64,000 bases of DNA from NCBI GenBank assembly GCA_002362105.1, contig DETD01000017.1, positions 37,762 to 101,761 on the forward strand, written 5' to 3'. The notes under the pieces were generated by a model. It ran no database searches. It had not been told where the DNA came from and worked only from the letters and a program-made list of their open reading frames with translations. Made by a program: the position numbers and the translations under genes. The DNA is from Bacteroidales bacterium UBA3297. Its GTDB lineage: Bacteria; Bacteroidota; Bacteroidia; Bacteroidales; Paludibacteraceae. Of the stretch, positions 8,514 to 17,384 are shown one piece after another (positions within the stretch are counted from its first letter, which is position 1; each line of letters opens with the position of its first letter).

Positions 8514-9374
8514 ATGTTGAACATCGGAGAAATGAATACATTAAAGGTCGTCCGTGTCGGAGGGCCTGGTTATTACCTTGATGGTGGTGACGACGAGGGA
8601 GAAATTTTCTTGCCGAAAACTGACGTTCACTCTGATGTGGCTGTTGGCGACGAGTTGAAGGTTTTTTTGTACCGTAACGCAAAACGTAATGCGTTGGCTA
8701 CTACCCACGAACCTTCTGTTATGCCCGGACATTTCGGTTTCCTTACTGCCGACCAGGTTTCTACTTACGGAGCTTTGCTCGATTGGGGCATTTCTTCTTC
8801 TTTGTTTATGCCTTCACGCGAATGGAAAACCCGCATACGTGTTGGTGGCAGTTATTTGGTTTATGTCTATTATGACAAGGAAACAGAGCAGATTATTGCC
8901 ACAATGCACACCGAAAGGTACCTCGACCAAACACAGCCTGCCTATCCGATGAACCAAGAGGTGTCGGTGCTCTTTACCGACTCTCATCCGTTGGGTTATA
9001 AGGTTATTGTCGACGATGCCTTCAAGGGTATGGTGTACCATAACGAGATTTTCGAATATGTTGAAATCGGTATGCGTACTACCGGCTATGTCAAATATGT
9101 TCGTGCCGATGGTAAAATTGATGTGGCGTTGCAAAAACAGGGGCTGAGTGTTGTCAACACTATTGACGACCTTATTATTTCAGACTTGAAGCGCAACGGA
9201 GGTTTCCTTCCTGTTTCCGATAAGTCTGATCCCGATGAAATTGCCGATCGTTTTGGTTGCAGTAAGAAGGCTTTTAAGAAATGTATTGGTGTGCTTTACA
9301 AGCACCGCCGTATTGCTATTGAAGAGGATGGCATCCGACTTTTGAATGACAAAAACGAAGGTTCCGCAGATTGA
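8514..9374 (+). CDS. CvfB-like S1 RNA-binding protein
   Basis: This 286-residue protein is of the CvfB family, with tandem S1-type OB folds and a C-terminal winged helix. In Staphylococcus aureus CvfB binds RNA and affects virulence-factor expression. The start LNIGEMNTLKVVR matches the family opening (L-----TL-VVR). Further signs are the GEIFLP, GYKVIVDD and GMVYHNEIF motifs of S1 folds 1-3, and a terminal helix-turn-helix reading FGCSKKAFKKCIGVLYKHRRI. I kept the ATG at 8514 because residues before the internal Met at 8532 fit the family. It is the second-to-last gene of the operon. Confidence 0.85.
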   Translation: MLNIGEMNTLKVVRVGGPGYYLDGGDDEGEIFLPKTDVHSDVAVGDELKVFLYRNAKRNALATTHEPSVMPGHFGFLTADQVSTYGALLDWGISSSLFMPSREWKTRIRVGGSYLVYVYYDKETEQIIATMHTERYLDQTQPAYPMNQEVSVLFTDSHPLGYKVIVDDAFKGMVYHNEIFEYVEIGMRTTGYVKYVRADGKIDVALQKQGLSVVNTIDDLIISDLKRNGGFLPVSDKSDPDEIADRFGCSKKAFKKCIGVLYKHRRIAIEEDGIRLLNDKNEGSAD

Positions 9375-9406
9375 ACTTCCGTGATAGAAGTGTCGGTGTG
9401 TTTATT

Positions 9407-9850
9407 ATGAATAGATTCTTATCTATTTTACTATTTGTGGCGTTTTATCTGAATGCTCATGCCAGTTCAAAGGAGGTTTCTTCAATAGATTTAGACAGCG
9501 AAACCGACATTGAGTTTTGCTGGTTCTATTATGATTTTGCTTTTTATAAAGCATCTGAGCCTGATTTTGTTCGTGTTCAACTAGAGGAAATTGCGGAGTT
9601 TATAAACTCATATCCAGACGCTAAGTTTAAAATCGGTGCATATACTGATTCCCGAGGTTCTGAAACATATAACAGGAAGTTGTCGCAAAAGATTGCGGAT
9701 TATATTAGGGTAGTGTTGATTCGCAATGGGGTTGATCCATATAGGCTTGTGTCTGTTGGTTATGGTATGGAGAATCCAATTGTTAAAAATGCCCAAACAG
9801 AAATGGAACATGAACAAAACAGACGTGTGGAAATCAGATTCTTAAAGTGA
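9407..9850 (+). CDS. Small secreted OmpA-domain protein
   Basis: This 147-residue protein has a signal peptide (MNRFLS to about residue 21) followed almost entirely by one OmpA C-terminal domain, which binds peptidoglycan. The domain has TDSRGSETYNRKLSQ and the EHEQNRRVEIRF ending. It is very similar to the C-terminal domain of the OmpA/PD40 protein at 17385, including the shared DSRGSE-YN-KLSQK block, so it is a stand-alone paralogue of that module without the propeller. The ATG at 9407 is preferred to an upstream TTG because the signal peptide then begins at the first residue. The gene is less GC-rich than its neighbours, a possible sign of recent arrival. Confidence 0.82.
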   Translation: MNRFLSILLFVAFYLNAHASSKEVSSIDLDSETDIEFCWFYYDFAFYKASEPDFVRVQLEEIAEFINSYPDAKFKIGAYTDSRGSETYNRKLSQKIADYIRVVLIRNGVDPYRLVSVGYGMENPIVKNAQTEMEHEQNRRVEIRFLK

Positions 9851-10006
9851 AAATATCTCCTCAAAAGCCTATCACAATCTTTTTATAGCTCTTAAAATTC
9901 TAAAATCGTGTCCCCTCAAAAAGTTGGATGTTTACCTGTTTTGTGCTTCGTGAGAGGTCTGTCTGGTAAAATAGCCGGGTCTGTCTTACTTTTCTCTTAC
10001 AATTTG

Positions 10007-10037
10007 TTTGCTTAATTCCTAAAAAATGGTATATTTG
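10007..10037 (+). promoter_or_regulatory. Full Bacteroides-type promoter of the amidohydrolase gene
   Basis: A TTTG -33 element (10007-10010), a 19-bp spacer and TATATTTG (10030-10037) match the sigma-ABfr consensus. The expected transcript start near 10044 gives a leader of about 58 bases before the ATG at 10102. Confidence 0.6.
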
Positions 10038-10101
10038 GTATATACTTATATTCCACAAGGGAATGGAATGCTGGTACTTTTATTTTTAATATCAGATAAC
10101 C

Positions 10102-11346
10102 ATGAGCACTTTACTTATAAATAATGTCTTATTAAATGGTAGCCGCCAGAATGTATTGATAGAGAATAATCGCTTCAAACGGATTACATCTGAACCCATT
10201 CTGACTGCCGACGAGGTTATAGACGGAGGTCGCTTTGCGATGGTCCCTCCTTTCTATAACGGACACTGCCATGCGGCAATGGTCCTTTTGCGGGGCTTTG
10301 CTGATGATCTTCCGCTTCAGGCTTGGCTGAACGATTCTATTTGGCCGATGGAGGCTAAACTCACACCCGAAGATATCTATGCCGGATCTCGGCTGGCTGT
10401 CTTGGAAATGATAAAGTCGGGTACTGTCTTTTTCGAGGATATGTACTGGGACGAGCAGGAAACAGCTCGTGCCGTGGAGGAAATGGGCATTCGTGCCGCT
10501 ATTGGTGTGTCTCTTATGGACCGTCAGTCTGCGGCCGAGAAAGACCGGTTGTTCGACCGCTTGCGCAACTACAAACCAACCGACCGGGTCTCTTACACGG
10601 TGGCTCCACATGCAATTTACACGGTTGGGACGGATCTCTTGCTACGTTGCAAGAAGGCCGCCGACGAAAACGGACAGTTCTTGAACATACATCTGGCTGA
10701 AACGATGACGGAAGATGCCGATTGCCGTAAGACGCACAACGGTATGTCGCCTGTTGAGTATATGGACAGCATAGGTTTGTTGTCTCCAAAGACGATTTTG
10801 GCGCATGTGGTCCATGTCGACCAACACGATCAGGAAATTCTGGCACGTACGGGGGCTATTTGTGTGCATAATCCGGCTTCGAATATGAAGCTTTCGAGCG
10901 GAGTGTTCAAAATGAAGGAGTTACAGAAAAACGGATGCCGTATAGCGTTGGGTACCGATGGCGCCTCTTCAAACAACAACCTCGACATGCTCGAAGAAAT
11001 GAAATTGGCTGCCCTTTTGGCAAAATGCTATGCCGACCCAGAGGCTGGTTCTGCAACCGATGTTTTCAATATGGCGACCCAGTGGGGTGCTGAGGCTTTC
11101 GGTCTTGATGCAGGGGCTATTGAAGAAGGCAAACTGGCCGATGCGTTGCTGCTTGACTTGAATAACGAGAAACTTGTGCCGAATTATCATTTGGTGTCGA
11201 ACCTGGTTTATTCTGCTGACGCTAGTTGCATCGATACGGTTATCTGTAATGGTAAGGTGGTTATGCGTGGCAGGGTAGTGCCGGGCGAAGAAGACATTAT
11301 TGAACAGGCACGCGAAACGTGCAGAAGTCTGATTGCAAGAAAGTGA
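10102..11346 (+). CDS. Amidohydrolase, MTA/SAH deaminase type
   Basis: This is a 414-residue cytoplasmic metal-dependent hydrolase of the cyclic deaminase branch (MtaD/TrzN-like). The order of metal and catalytic motifs is standard: NGHCHAAM (about residue 53, family usually NxHxH), a conserved HLAET after the middle His, HVVHVD near 236, and the Asp of GTDGASSNNN near 283. Enzymes of this type deaminate 5'-methylthioadenosine or S-adenosylhomocysteine; other members act on guanine or triazines, so the substrate is inferred. Cys in NGHCHA is seen in close relatives. The gene is monocistronic, with its own promoter (10007) and terminator (11364). Confidence 0.85.
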   Translation: MSTLLINNVLLNGSRQNVLIENNRFKRITSEPILTADEVIDGGRFAMVPPFYNGHCHAAMVLLRGFADDLPLQAWLNDSIWPMEAKLTPEDIYAGSRLAVLEMIKSGTVFFEDMYWDEQETARAVEEMGIRAAIGVSLMDRQSAAEKDRLFDRLRNYKPTDRVSYTVAPHAIYTVGTDLLLRCKKAADENGQFLNIHLAETMTEDADCRKTHNGMSPVEYMDSIGLLSPKTILAHVVHVDQHDQEILARTGAICVHNPASNMKLSSGVFKMKELQKNGCRIALGTDGASSNNNLDMLEEMKLAALLAKCYADPEAGSATDVFNMATQWGAEAFGLDAGAIEEGKLADALLLDLNNEKLVPNYHLVSNLVYSADASCIDTVICNGKVVMRGRVVPGEEDIIEQARETCRSLIARK

Positions 11347-11363
11347 TTTTTAGTATAATATGT

Positions 11364-11400
11364 AGGGCAAATGGTGGCAAATGCTGCTGTTTGCCCTCTT
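11364..11400 (+). terminator. Terminator after the amidohydrolase
   Basis: An 8-bp stem (11364-11371 with 11390-11397) has an 18-base loop and lies 17 bases after the stop. The T tract is short and interrupted, so termination may be partial. Confidence 0.55.
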
Positions 11401-11527
11401 AATCTTATAGGTGTTTATAAATTCAGCTTGTGCGCATTATTGACTTTATTGCTTATTTTTTTGTTTTTTTGCTTTCTGTTTAGTATTTATTTGCATTTAA
11501 TTCTATTTTTTCGTTTTTTTGCATTTG

Positions 11528-11558
11528 CTAGTCAAAGACTAGTATCTTAATCTGATAC
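11528..11558. promoter_or_regulatory. Two abutting short inverted repeats upstream of the adhesin gene
   Basis: CTAGTC-AAA-GACTAG (11528-11542) is followed by GTATC-7-GATAC (11542-11558), ending 17 bases before the adhesin ATG. The rest of 11400-11575 is T-rich and shows no clear promoter. The pair could be an operator or form structure in the leader; it was found by eye only. Confidence 0.35.
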
Positions 11559-11575
11559 TTAATGACGTTTTATTT

Positions 11576-14500
11576 ATGATAACTAAGTGTATTGTTTCAG
11601 CCTTTACGCATGTTCGTTGGGTTGCGGTACTGTTTGAATCGAGGTTTTGTAATTGCTTTGCAAAAGGCTTGTTGTTAGTTTCTATTCTTTTGATACCATT
11701 CTCGTCGAAAGCCGAGATGACAGGAAAGAACTGGTACGGTGCAGATGGAGCTGTTATAGAGTCGCAGAATAGCTGTAACTCTGTATATCGCATTACACTC
11801 ACTCCTCAGAACGACGGCCAGTTGCAGCTGTTCAAAGATGGTAAAGATGTCAACAGCACGAATACAGTTTTTGCTAGCGATATTCCTTCTTCCATTTCTT
11901 GGCAGACTGGTAGCAGCGGCGACAATGCGGTGAAGTTCAGCAATCCTGACAATAACGAATTTGTACTTTATTTTATTGAAGGTTCTGAAAAAGATACACT
12001 TGCTTTCTCAAAGCCAGGTTACGACCTGCTTGGTGTTGGGGGTGTCGGATACGAGTTTATGAACTTGACCACCGAACCAACCTTCACTCCTACCTATTGT
12101 AGCAATTCTTCTGCTGAAATTCCTACAACTGCTACTTTCCAGTGGCAGGTGTACAACAAAAAGACAGCTGCATGGGAAGATATTGATGGTGCAACAAATA
12201 AAGATTATTCTCCAGCAGCCGGCTCTTTGGACGACTCCACCAAGATTCGTGTCGTTATGACTAACGGTATGAATAAGATGGTGTCTTCGTCGGTTTTGGC
12301 GTTTTATAACTCTCCGGGCCTGGGCGTAAAACTAACTGGTACCGAACTGTTTGAAACCATTCAGAAACCAACCTACGAGCACGAAATTGACTACGGCAAA
12401 CCGTTTGTCGTTGATGTTATCGCGCTGGGTGCCTCTACGCTTAGCTCTATCACTTTGAAGACCCGTTCTGATAATGACGAGGCCTTTACCGACTATATGT
12501 CTATTACTGCCCCTGAGTCTTCTTTCACCATTACTCCTTCTCAAAACCTGGAGTACTTGGTTGAGGGTACGGCCATCGATATGCGTCCGGGACATGAGGG
12601 CGAGGAACTGACAGTAAAGGATACCTTCTTTGTACGTGTGCGTTTCTCTTGGGACGAGGGCGCAGATGTCGATACACTTTTCTTCGATAATTTCGGTGTG
12701 TTTACTGCCGATAATGAATATACCACTTCAAACAATCTGAAGTTTACTGACGAGTTGACCGATACGGTTGGTGTAAAGAACAAAATTGTTAATTATTGGG
12801 CTCCCGACTATTATAACTCGGTGAAGAACCACGAGTTCTCGTTGCTTAACCCGTTAGTTGGTCCGTTCGACACCGACGATTGTGCTGCCGACGGTTATAA
12901 GCATTATGCTTGTTGGAGCGATAACGGAACTTGCGATGGTTACCGTATTGAAGACGGTTACTATGCTGTCGTTCCTAATCCAGACTATAGTAACTGCGGA
13001 CAGTCTAAGAAGGACTATTGGAATGGTTACGACCACACCGAGGAATCTACGGGTGTACTTGGCGGTATGTTGTTCGTAAACTGTGCTGCCGATTCTAAGG
13101 AAACTATCCTCATTGAACGTGAGATTACACTTTCTAACGAGTGCGAAAACACCCGCTTGTTGTTCTCTGCTTATGTGAACAACGCGACTGCTGTTGCTTC
13201 AAACAAGCCGGTTAATGTTCGTTTGAAGGTGCTTGACCAAAACGACCATGTTATTTACGAAACTCCTTCGGGTAATATCTATCCTCGTACGGTAAAAGGT
13301 GGTATGTGGGCGAACTTGTCGTTCATGTTCAATGCCGTACAGGGAGGCAAGTATAAACTTCAGTTGGTGAACAACCAGCCAGGTGGTGCACAGAACTTTG
13401 GTAATGACTTGCTCTTCGACGATATCCTTATTATTGCGGCTTACCCAACTGTTAATGTGTTCCGCGACAGAATGAAGTCGAGCATGGTGCCTATCGACAC
13501 TTGCGAGGAAGTTAGTGTTCCTTTGTTTGTGTTGAATAAGGACGATATTAAGAAGTACATCACAACTCCTAGCTACTTGTACCAGTATAGTAAGGATTCT
13601 GTAAACTGGGTGAACATTGGCGAGATTACCGATGTTGACTCGTTTATGGTTACACTTAACAAGCAGACTCCTCTCTTCTGGGATACTACTTATTTCCGTG
13701 GTATCGTTGCTTCTAACGAGGAGGTTATCAACCGAATCCTCGACGGTAAGGCTCCAGTTCTTTCTTGCGACAGCGTTTATGCCGTATCTGATCCGTTCCG
13801 TGTCGTATTCGATTACGGAGGTCCGCTTGATCCTACTTACCGCGATACTCTCTGTATTGGCGAGAAGTTTGAGGTGACTGTAAGTGCGCACAACCGTCCG
13901 GTTTACCGCTGGGTTAATTCGCGTACGTTGGAAACGATCAATAACCAAGACTCAACGTTCTCGTATGTGATTACCGAGAACGACCCTGTCGATACCCTCT
14001 TCTATTTCGTGACCGAAACCCGTTTGGGTTGTACCGACACGATGGAGGTTTATGTACACCGCCGCTCGTTTGTAGAGTTCAATACTCCAGACAGCCTTGT
14101 GGTTTGTTTGTTCGACCAGCCGGTTTCTCTGTCTGATGTAGTTCCTGCTAATGCTACATTCGAGTGGAAGTCGGGTACTGAACTCAATGAGAATACTACC
14201 ACACCAAGTGTGATGTTGCCTCAAACACTTCCACACCAGGGTGTGATTACGGTGACTGGTTCCGATAAAGATTATTGTAGCACGACCAAGTCGTTCCCTT
14301 ATAGCATTCATACGCCTATCGAGGTAACGCTCAGTGCAGAAAGAACCGACAGCATGTTCTGTTTGGAATCGCCTGAGGCTTTGTTCAAACTTACGGCCAA
14401 TACCGTACAGGGTGTTCCTGTTCTTTATTATTGGACTAAGAACGACATTCAGGTTGGTTTCACCAAGGCTCCTGTCAATTATTATTCGTTCGGTTCGCTT

Positions 14501-17350
14501 ACCGAGGGTGAGACTGTCTTTGGTGTTCATGTGGTGGACGAGGTTTGTAACAAGACTTCCGAGTCTGAGTTTAAGGCCGGCATCCCTACTAAACTGCGCG
14601 AGCCTATCACTATTGAGATGGCTACTATTGACCGCCTCTGCGAGAACGAGACCGTTTCTGCAGAAGTCACTCTCAACCATTTGTTGGATCCAAGTACAGC
14701 TACTATATACTGGGCTGTTCCTTCTAATAATGGTACGCTTGCTAATGAGACGAATCATGTTGATGCGAACTTCAAGGCTGCTAATGTAGTGACTCCGGCT
14801 CCTTTGACGAATACTACCGAGCAGATTGTTCTGGCAGCTTCTACTGTCGATGCGGTTTGCCCTAACAATGTACCGACCGTTTCTTCGGTTATCGACCTCT
14901 ACAAACAACTCGATATTACGGTTACAACCGACCGTTCCGACAGCTTGTTCTGTATGTCTAATACAGGTATCACTTTCACCGCCACTACCAACCGTGGTTA
15001 TGCGAAAGACTTCTTCTGGTATGCCGATGGCGTGATGGTTGAAAAGACGGGTCACGATGTATATACCTACACCTTCCCAGTTGAGACCGAAGGCAAGCAC
15101 GTTTACGGTGTCAATGCTGTCGATGGTGTATGTAACGTGCGTGACTCTAACGAGTTTGCATTCTCAGTTCCTGTCGAGACGCGTCAGCCTATCACAATCA
15201 GTCTGACTACTGATGAGAATATTTGTGAGAATGCGGTTGCAAATGCCGAGTTGACTTTCGAACATTTGCTCGCTCCTGACAATACAAACGTATTCTGGGC
15301 TATTCCTTCTGGTAACGGTACTTTGGCAAGTGAGTCTACCACTACTAGTGGTTCTAAGTCTACCAATGTGGTGACTCCGGCTCCTTTGACGAATACTACT
15401 GAACAGATTTATTTGGCGGCTTCTGTTGTTGATGAGGTTTGTACCGACAACAAGCCTGTTGCTAATACCGTCATTGGTTTGTACAAGAAGTTGGATGTTA
15501 CAGTCACTACCGACCGCGACGACCACTTGTTCTGTATGGGCAGCTCTGAAGGTATTACTTTCAACGCGGTAACAAACCGTGGTTATGTCGATAAGTTCAA
15601 CTGGTACGCCGACAGCGTTTTGGTTGCTACTACCGATCACGATACTCCTAGCTTTACCTTCCCTGTTACTGTCGAGGGTAAGCATTACTTCGGTGTTAAA
15701 ATGGTTGACGGCGTTTGTAGTACCGACGCCGCTCAGTATGAGTTCGAGTATCCTGCTGAAACACGGCTGCCTATCACGTTCACGTTGAAGGCCGATACTA
15801 GCTTCTGCGAATCGAATGGCTTGGCTGTTGTGGCTAACTTCGAGCACTTGTTGCAGAACCCAACCTTGGTGCTTTGGTCAGTATCTGAAAACGGTAAGCT
15901 GTACACCGAAAAGTCTTACACCGATGGCGATTCTACGGTGAACTCTATTATCGCTATTCCTACAAGCAATTATGCCGAGAAGGTTGCAGTGTTTGCTGCT
16001 GTTGCCGACCCCGTTTGTCCTGCAAACTCACCTGTTAACCAGTCTTTGCTTGCTACCATGCATAAGAATGTTATCATTTCGCTTGCTGCTGATAACAATA
16101 TCAACCAGAAGTGTTTGGAAAACAGTACTGATGCAGAAGTTGGTTTGAATATCACCGTTGAAAGAGGTAACCCTGCTTACTACATCTGGTCCGATGGTGT
16201 AAAAGATACGAAACTCAGTCGTTCTTATACCTTGGCTCTTGGTGACAATATAATTAGTGTCGACGCATACGATTCTGTCTGCGTTGAGAACAAGGCTGCC
16301 GCTACCGCCAACACGTATGTAACGACCCGTGTTCCTCTCCACGTTAATTTGGGTCTGACTAAGGGTACGAACCCAATTTGTGTGGGTAACGAAATTGAGG
16401 TTACTGCTTATGTCGATAATAACTTCCCTGGCGATGAGATTTATTACACTTGGTATCCTTCTGTAGGCTCGAGCAGCTCAATCCACTATAGTCCAAAATC
16501 TGGTTTCAATGTGATTAAGGTAGGCGCTATCGCAGCGAATGCTATATGTCCTGTTCAGGTTGCTGAATATGGTTTGTCGGTTCAAGACTCTGTTAAGATT
16601 GGTATTGATGCGACTCCATATTTGTGTCAGACTCAAGACAGTGCCAATTCCGTACAGATGAATGTAATTGTATATGCTGGTAACCCTCAGATGTTCGTTT
16701 GGTCAACCGGCGATACTACTATCGATAATGTCAATTATCATAATCCAACCAAGAACACAGTATATGGTGTTTATGCAATCGATAAGGTTTGTGCAAACTC
16801 GTTCACGGTTTACACGCCAGAAGTACAGGTTTCTAACCTTTACACGATTGAAGTAGCTCCTGAAACTGATAAGGTTCAGATGGGTGAGGAGGTTAAGTTC
16901 AATGTTAACATTCCTGAAGGCTACACCAACATCAACTTGGCTTGGTACATGATTAACCAGTTTAACGATACATTGTATCTTGGTAATTCTACCGAGGCAG
17001 GCTTCTCTTATCCAATGCCTCTGAATGGTGAATACACTTTCTTCAGCACTGCTGACGATGGTTTCTGCGGTATCCTCAGTTCTTCTACTATCTTCATCGA
17101 TGTAGCCGACTACTACCAGGTGCCTAATGCGTTCACTCCATACAACGGCAATCCGAAGAACGATGTCTTCATGAAGGGTTATCCTGTCAAGATCTTTAAC
17201 CGCTACCAACAGATGGTCTATGAGGGACCTGATGGTTGGGATGGTCAGTATAACGGTCAGTTGGCTGAGCCTGGTACCTACTTCTATGTTCTCGTTAAGA
17301 AGGACGGACGTACTTTGAAGGGTACTATCGAATTGGTTAAGTTCAAATAA
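11576..17350 (+). CDS. Giant repetitive adhesin with type IX (type B) sorting domain
   Basis: This is a 1,924-residue cell-surface or secreted protein. The signal peptide is long (1-46, ending SSKA). Residues 47-150 share a domain with the protein at 6856. Ig-like and jellyroll-like regions follow. Then come three tandem repeats of about 195 residues (915-1111, 1112-1305, 1306-1498), each with two Cys-containing halves, and two shorter relatives (from about 1499 and 1680). The C-terminus (1848-1924) is a gliding-motility-associated (CHU_C, type B) domain: VPNAFTP, then VKIFNRYQQ, GWDGQYNG and GTYFYVL. Such domains direct export through the type IX system and need a PorP/SprF-like partner, encoded two genes downstream. 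Pairs of Cys per repeat suggest disulphides. The ligand is unknown. Confidence 0.88.
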   Translation: MITKCIVSAFTHVRWVAVLFESRFCNCFAKGLLLVSILLIPFSSKAEMTGKNWYGADGAVIESQNSCNSVYRITLTPQNDGQLQLFKDGKDVNSTNTVFASDIPSSISWQTGSSGDNAVKFSNPDNNEFVLYFIEGSEKDTLAFSKPGYDLLGVGGVGYEFMNLTTEPTFTPTYCSNSSAEIPTTATFQWQVYNKKTAAWEDIDGATNKDYSPAAGSLDDSTKIRVVMTNGMNKMVSSSVLAFYNSPGLGVKLTGTELFETIQKPTYEHEIDYGKPFVVDVIALGASTLSSITLKTRSDNDEAFTDYMSITAPESSFTITPSQNLEYLVEGTAIDMRPGHEGEELTVKDTFFVRVRFSWDEGADVDTLFFDNFGVFTADNEYTTSNNLKFTDELTDTVGVKNKIVNYWAPDYYNSVKNHEFSLLNPLVGPFDTDDCAADGYKHYACWSDNGTCDGYRIEDGYYAVVPNPDYSNCGQSKKDYWNGYDHTEESTGVLGGMLFVNCAADSKETILIEREITLSNECENTRLLFSAYVNNATAVASNKPVNVRLKVLDQNDHVIYETPSGNIYPRTVKGGMWANLSFMFNAVQGGKYKLQLVNNQPGGAQNFGNDLLFDDILIIAAYPTVNVFRDRMKSSMVPIDTCEEVSVPLFVLNKDDIKKYITTPSYLYQYSKDSVNWVNIGEITDVDSFMVTLNKQTPLFWDTTYFRGIVASNEEVINRILDGKAPVLSCDSVYAVSDPFRVVFDYGGPLDPTYRDTLCIGEKFEVTVSAHNRPVYRWVNSRTLETINNQDSTFSYVITENDPVDTLFYFVTETRLGCTDTMEVYVHRRSFVEFNTPDSLVVCLFDQPVSLSDVVPANATFEWKSGTELNENTTTPSVMLPQTLPHQGVITVTGSDKDYCSTTKSFPYSIHTPIEVTLSAERTDSMFCLESPEALFKLTANTVQGVPVLYYWTKNDIQVGFTKAPVNYYSFGSLTEGETVFGVHVVDEVCNKTSESEFKAGIPTKLREPITIEMATIDRLCENETVSAEVTLNHLLDPSTATIYWAVPSNNGTLANETNHVDANFKAANVVTPAPLTNTTEQIVLAASTVDAVCPNNVPTVSSVIDLYKQLDITVTTDRSDSLFCMSNTGITFTATTNRGYAKDFFWYADGVMVEKTGHDVYTYTFPVETEGKHVYGVNAVDGVCNVRDSNEFAFSVPVETRQPITISLTTDENICENAVANAELTFEHLLAPDNTNVFWAIPSGNGTLASESTTTSGSKSTNVVTPAPLTNTTEQIYLAASVVDEVCTDNKPVANTVIGLYKKLDVTVTTDRDDHLFCMGSSEGITFNAVTNRGYVDKFNWYADSVLVATTDHDTPSFTFPVTVEGKHYFGVKMVDGVCSTDAAQYEFEYPAETRLPITFTLKADTSFCESNGLAVVANFEHLLQNPTLVLWSVSENGKLYTEKSYTDGDSTVNSIIAIPTSNYAEKVAVFAAVADPVCPANSPVNQSLLATMHKNVIISLAADNNINQKCLENSTDAEVGLNITVERGNPAYYIWSDGVKDTKLSRSYTLALGDNIISVDAYDSVCVENKAAATANTYVTTRVPLHVNLGLTKGTNPICVGNEIEVTAYVDNNFPGDEIYYTWYPSVGSSSSIHYSPKSGFNVIKVGAIAANAICPVQVAEYGLSVQDSVKIGIDATPYLCQTQDSANSVQMNVIVYAGNPQMFVWSTGDTTIDNVNYHNPTKNTVYGVYAIDKVCANSFTVYTPEVQVSNLYTIEVAPETDKVQMGEEVKFNVNIPEGYTNINLAWYMINQFNDTLYLGNSTEAGFSYPMPLNGEYTFFSTADDGFCGILSSSTIFIDVADYYQVPNAFTPYNGNPKNDVFMKGYPVKIFNRYQQMVYEGPDGWDGQYNGQLAEPGTYFYVLVKKDGRTLKGTIELVKFK
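14318..16069 (+). repeat. Three tandem ~585-bp repeats inside the adhesin gene
   Basis: The units are 14318-14908 (591 bp), 14909-15490 (582 bp) and 15491-16069 (579 bp). Units 1 and 2 share the protein string VVTPAPLTNTTEQI and nearly the same DNA over that stretch (14789 and 15371). Unit 3 has diverged there. Each unit encodes two beta-rich halves joined by a (L/T)R-PIT motif. Copy number could change by recombination. Confidence 0.8.
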
Positions 17351-17384
17351 AATTGAGTTCTATTAATACGAATATAGAAACATT

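Noticed and set aside
9905..9945. CCCCTCAAAAAGTTGGATG segment resembling an IS terminal repeat
   Set aside because: No partner repeat or transposase fragment was found nearby, and the match is too short.
13952..15100. Minus-strand open frame of 382 codons inside the adhesin gene
   Set aside because: It lies wholly opposite the repeat region, whose protein repeats are conserved in the plus-strand frame.
11576..17350. Phage tail-fibre interpretation of the giant protein
   Set aside because: It has a signal peptide, a type B type IX sorting domain and PorP/SprF neighbours, and no phage genes are present.
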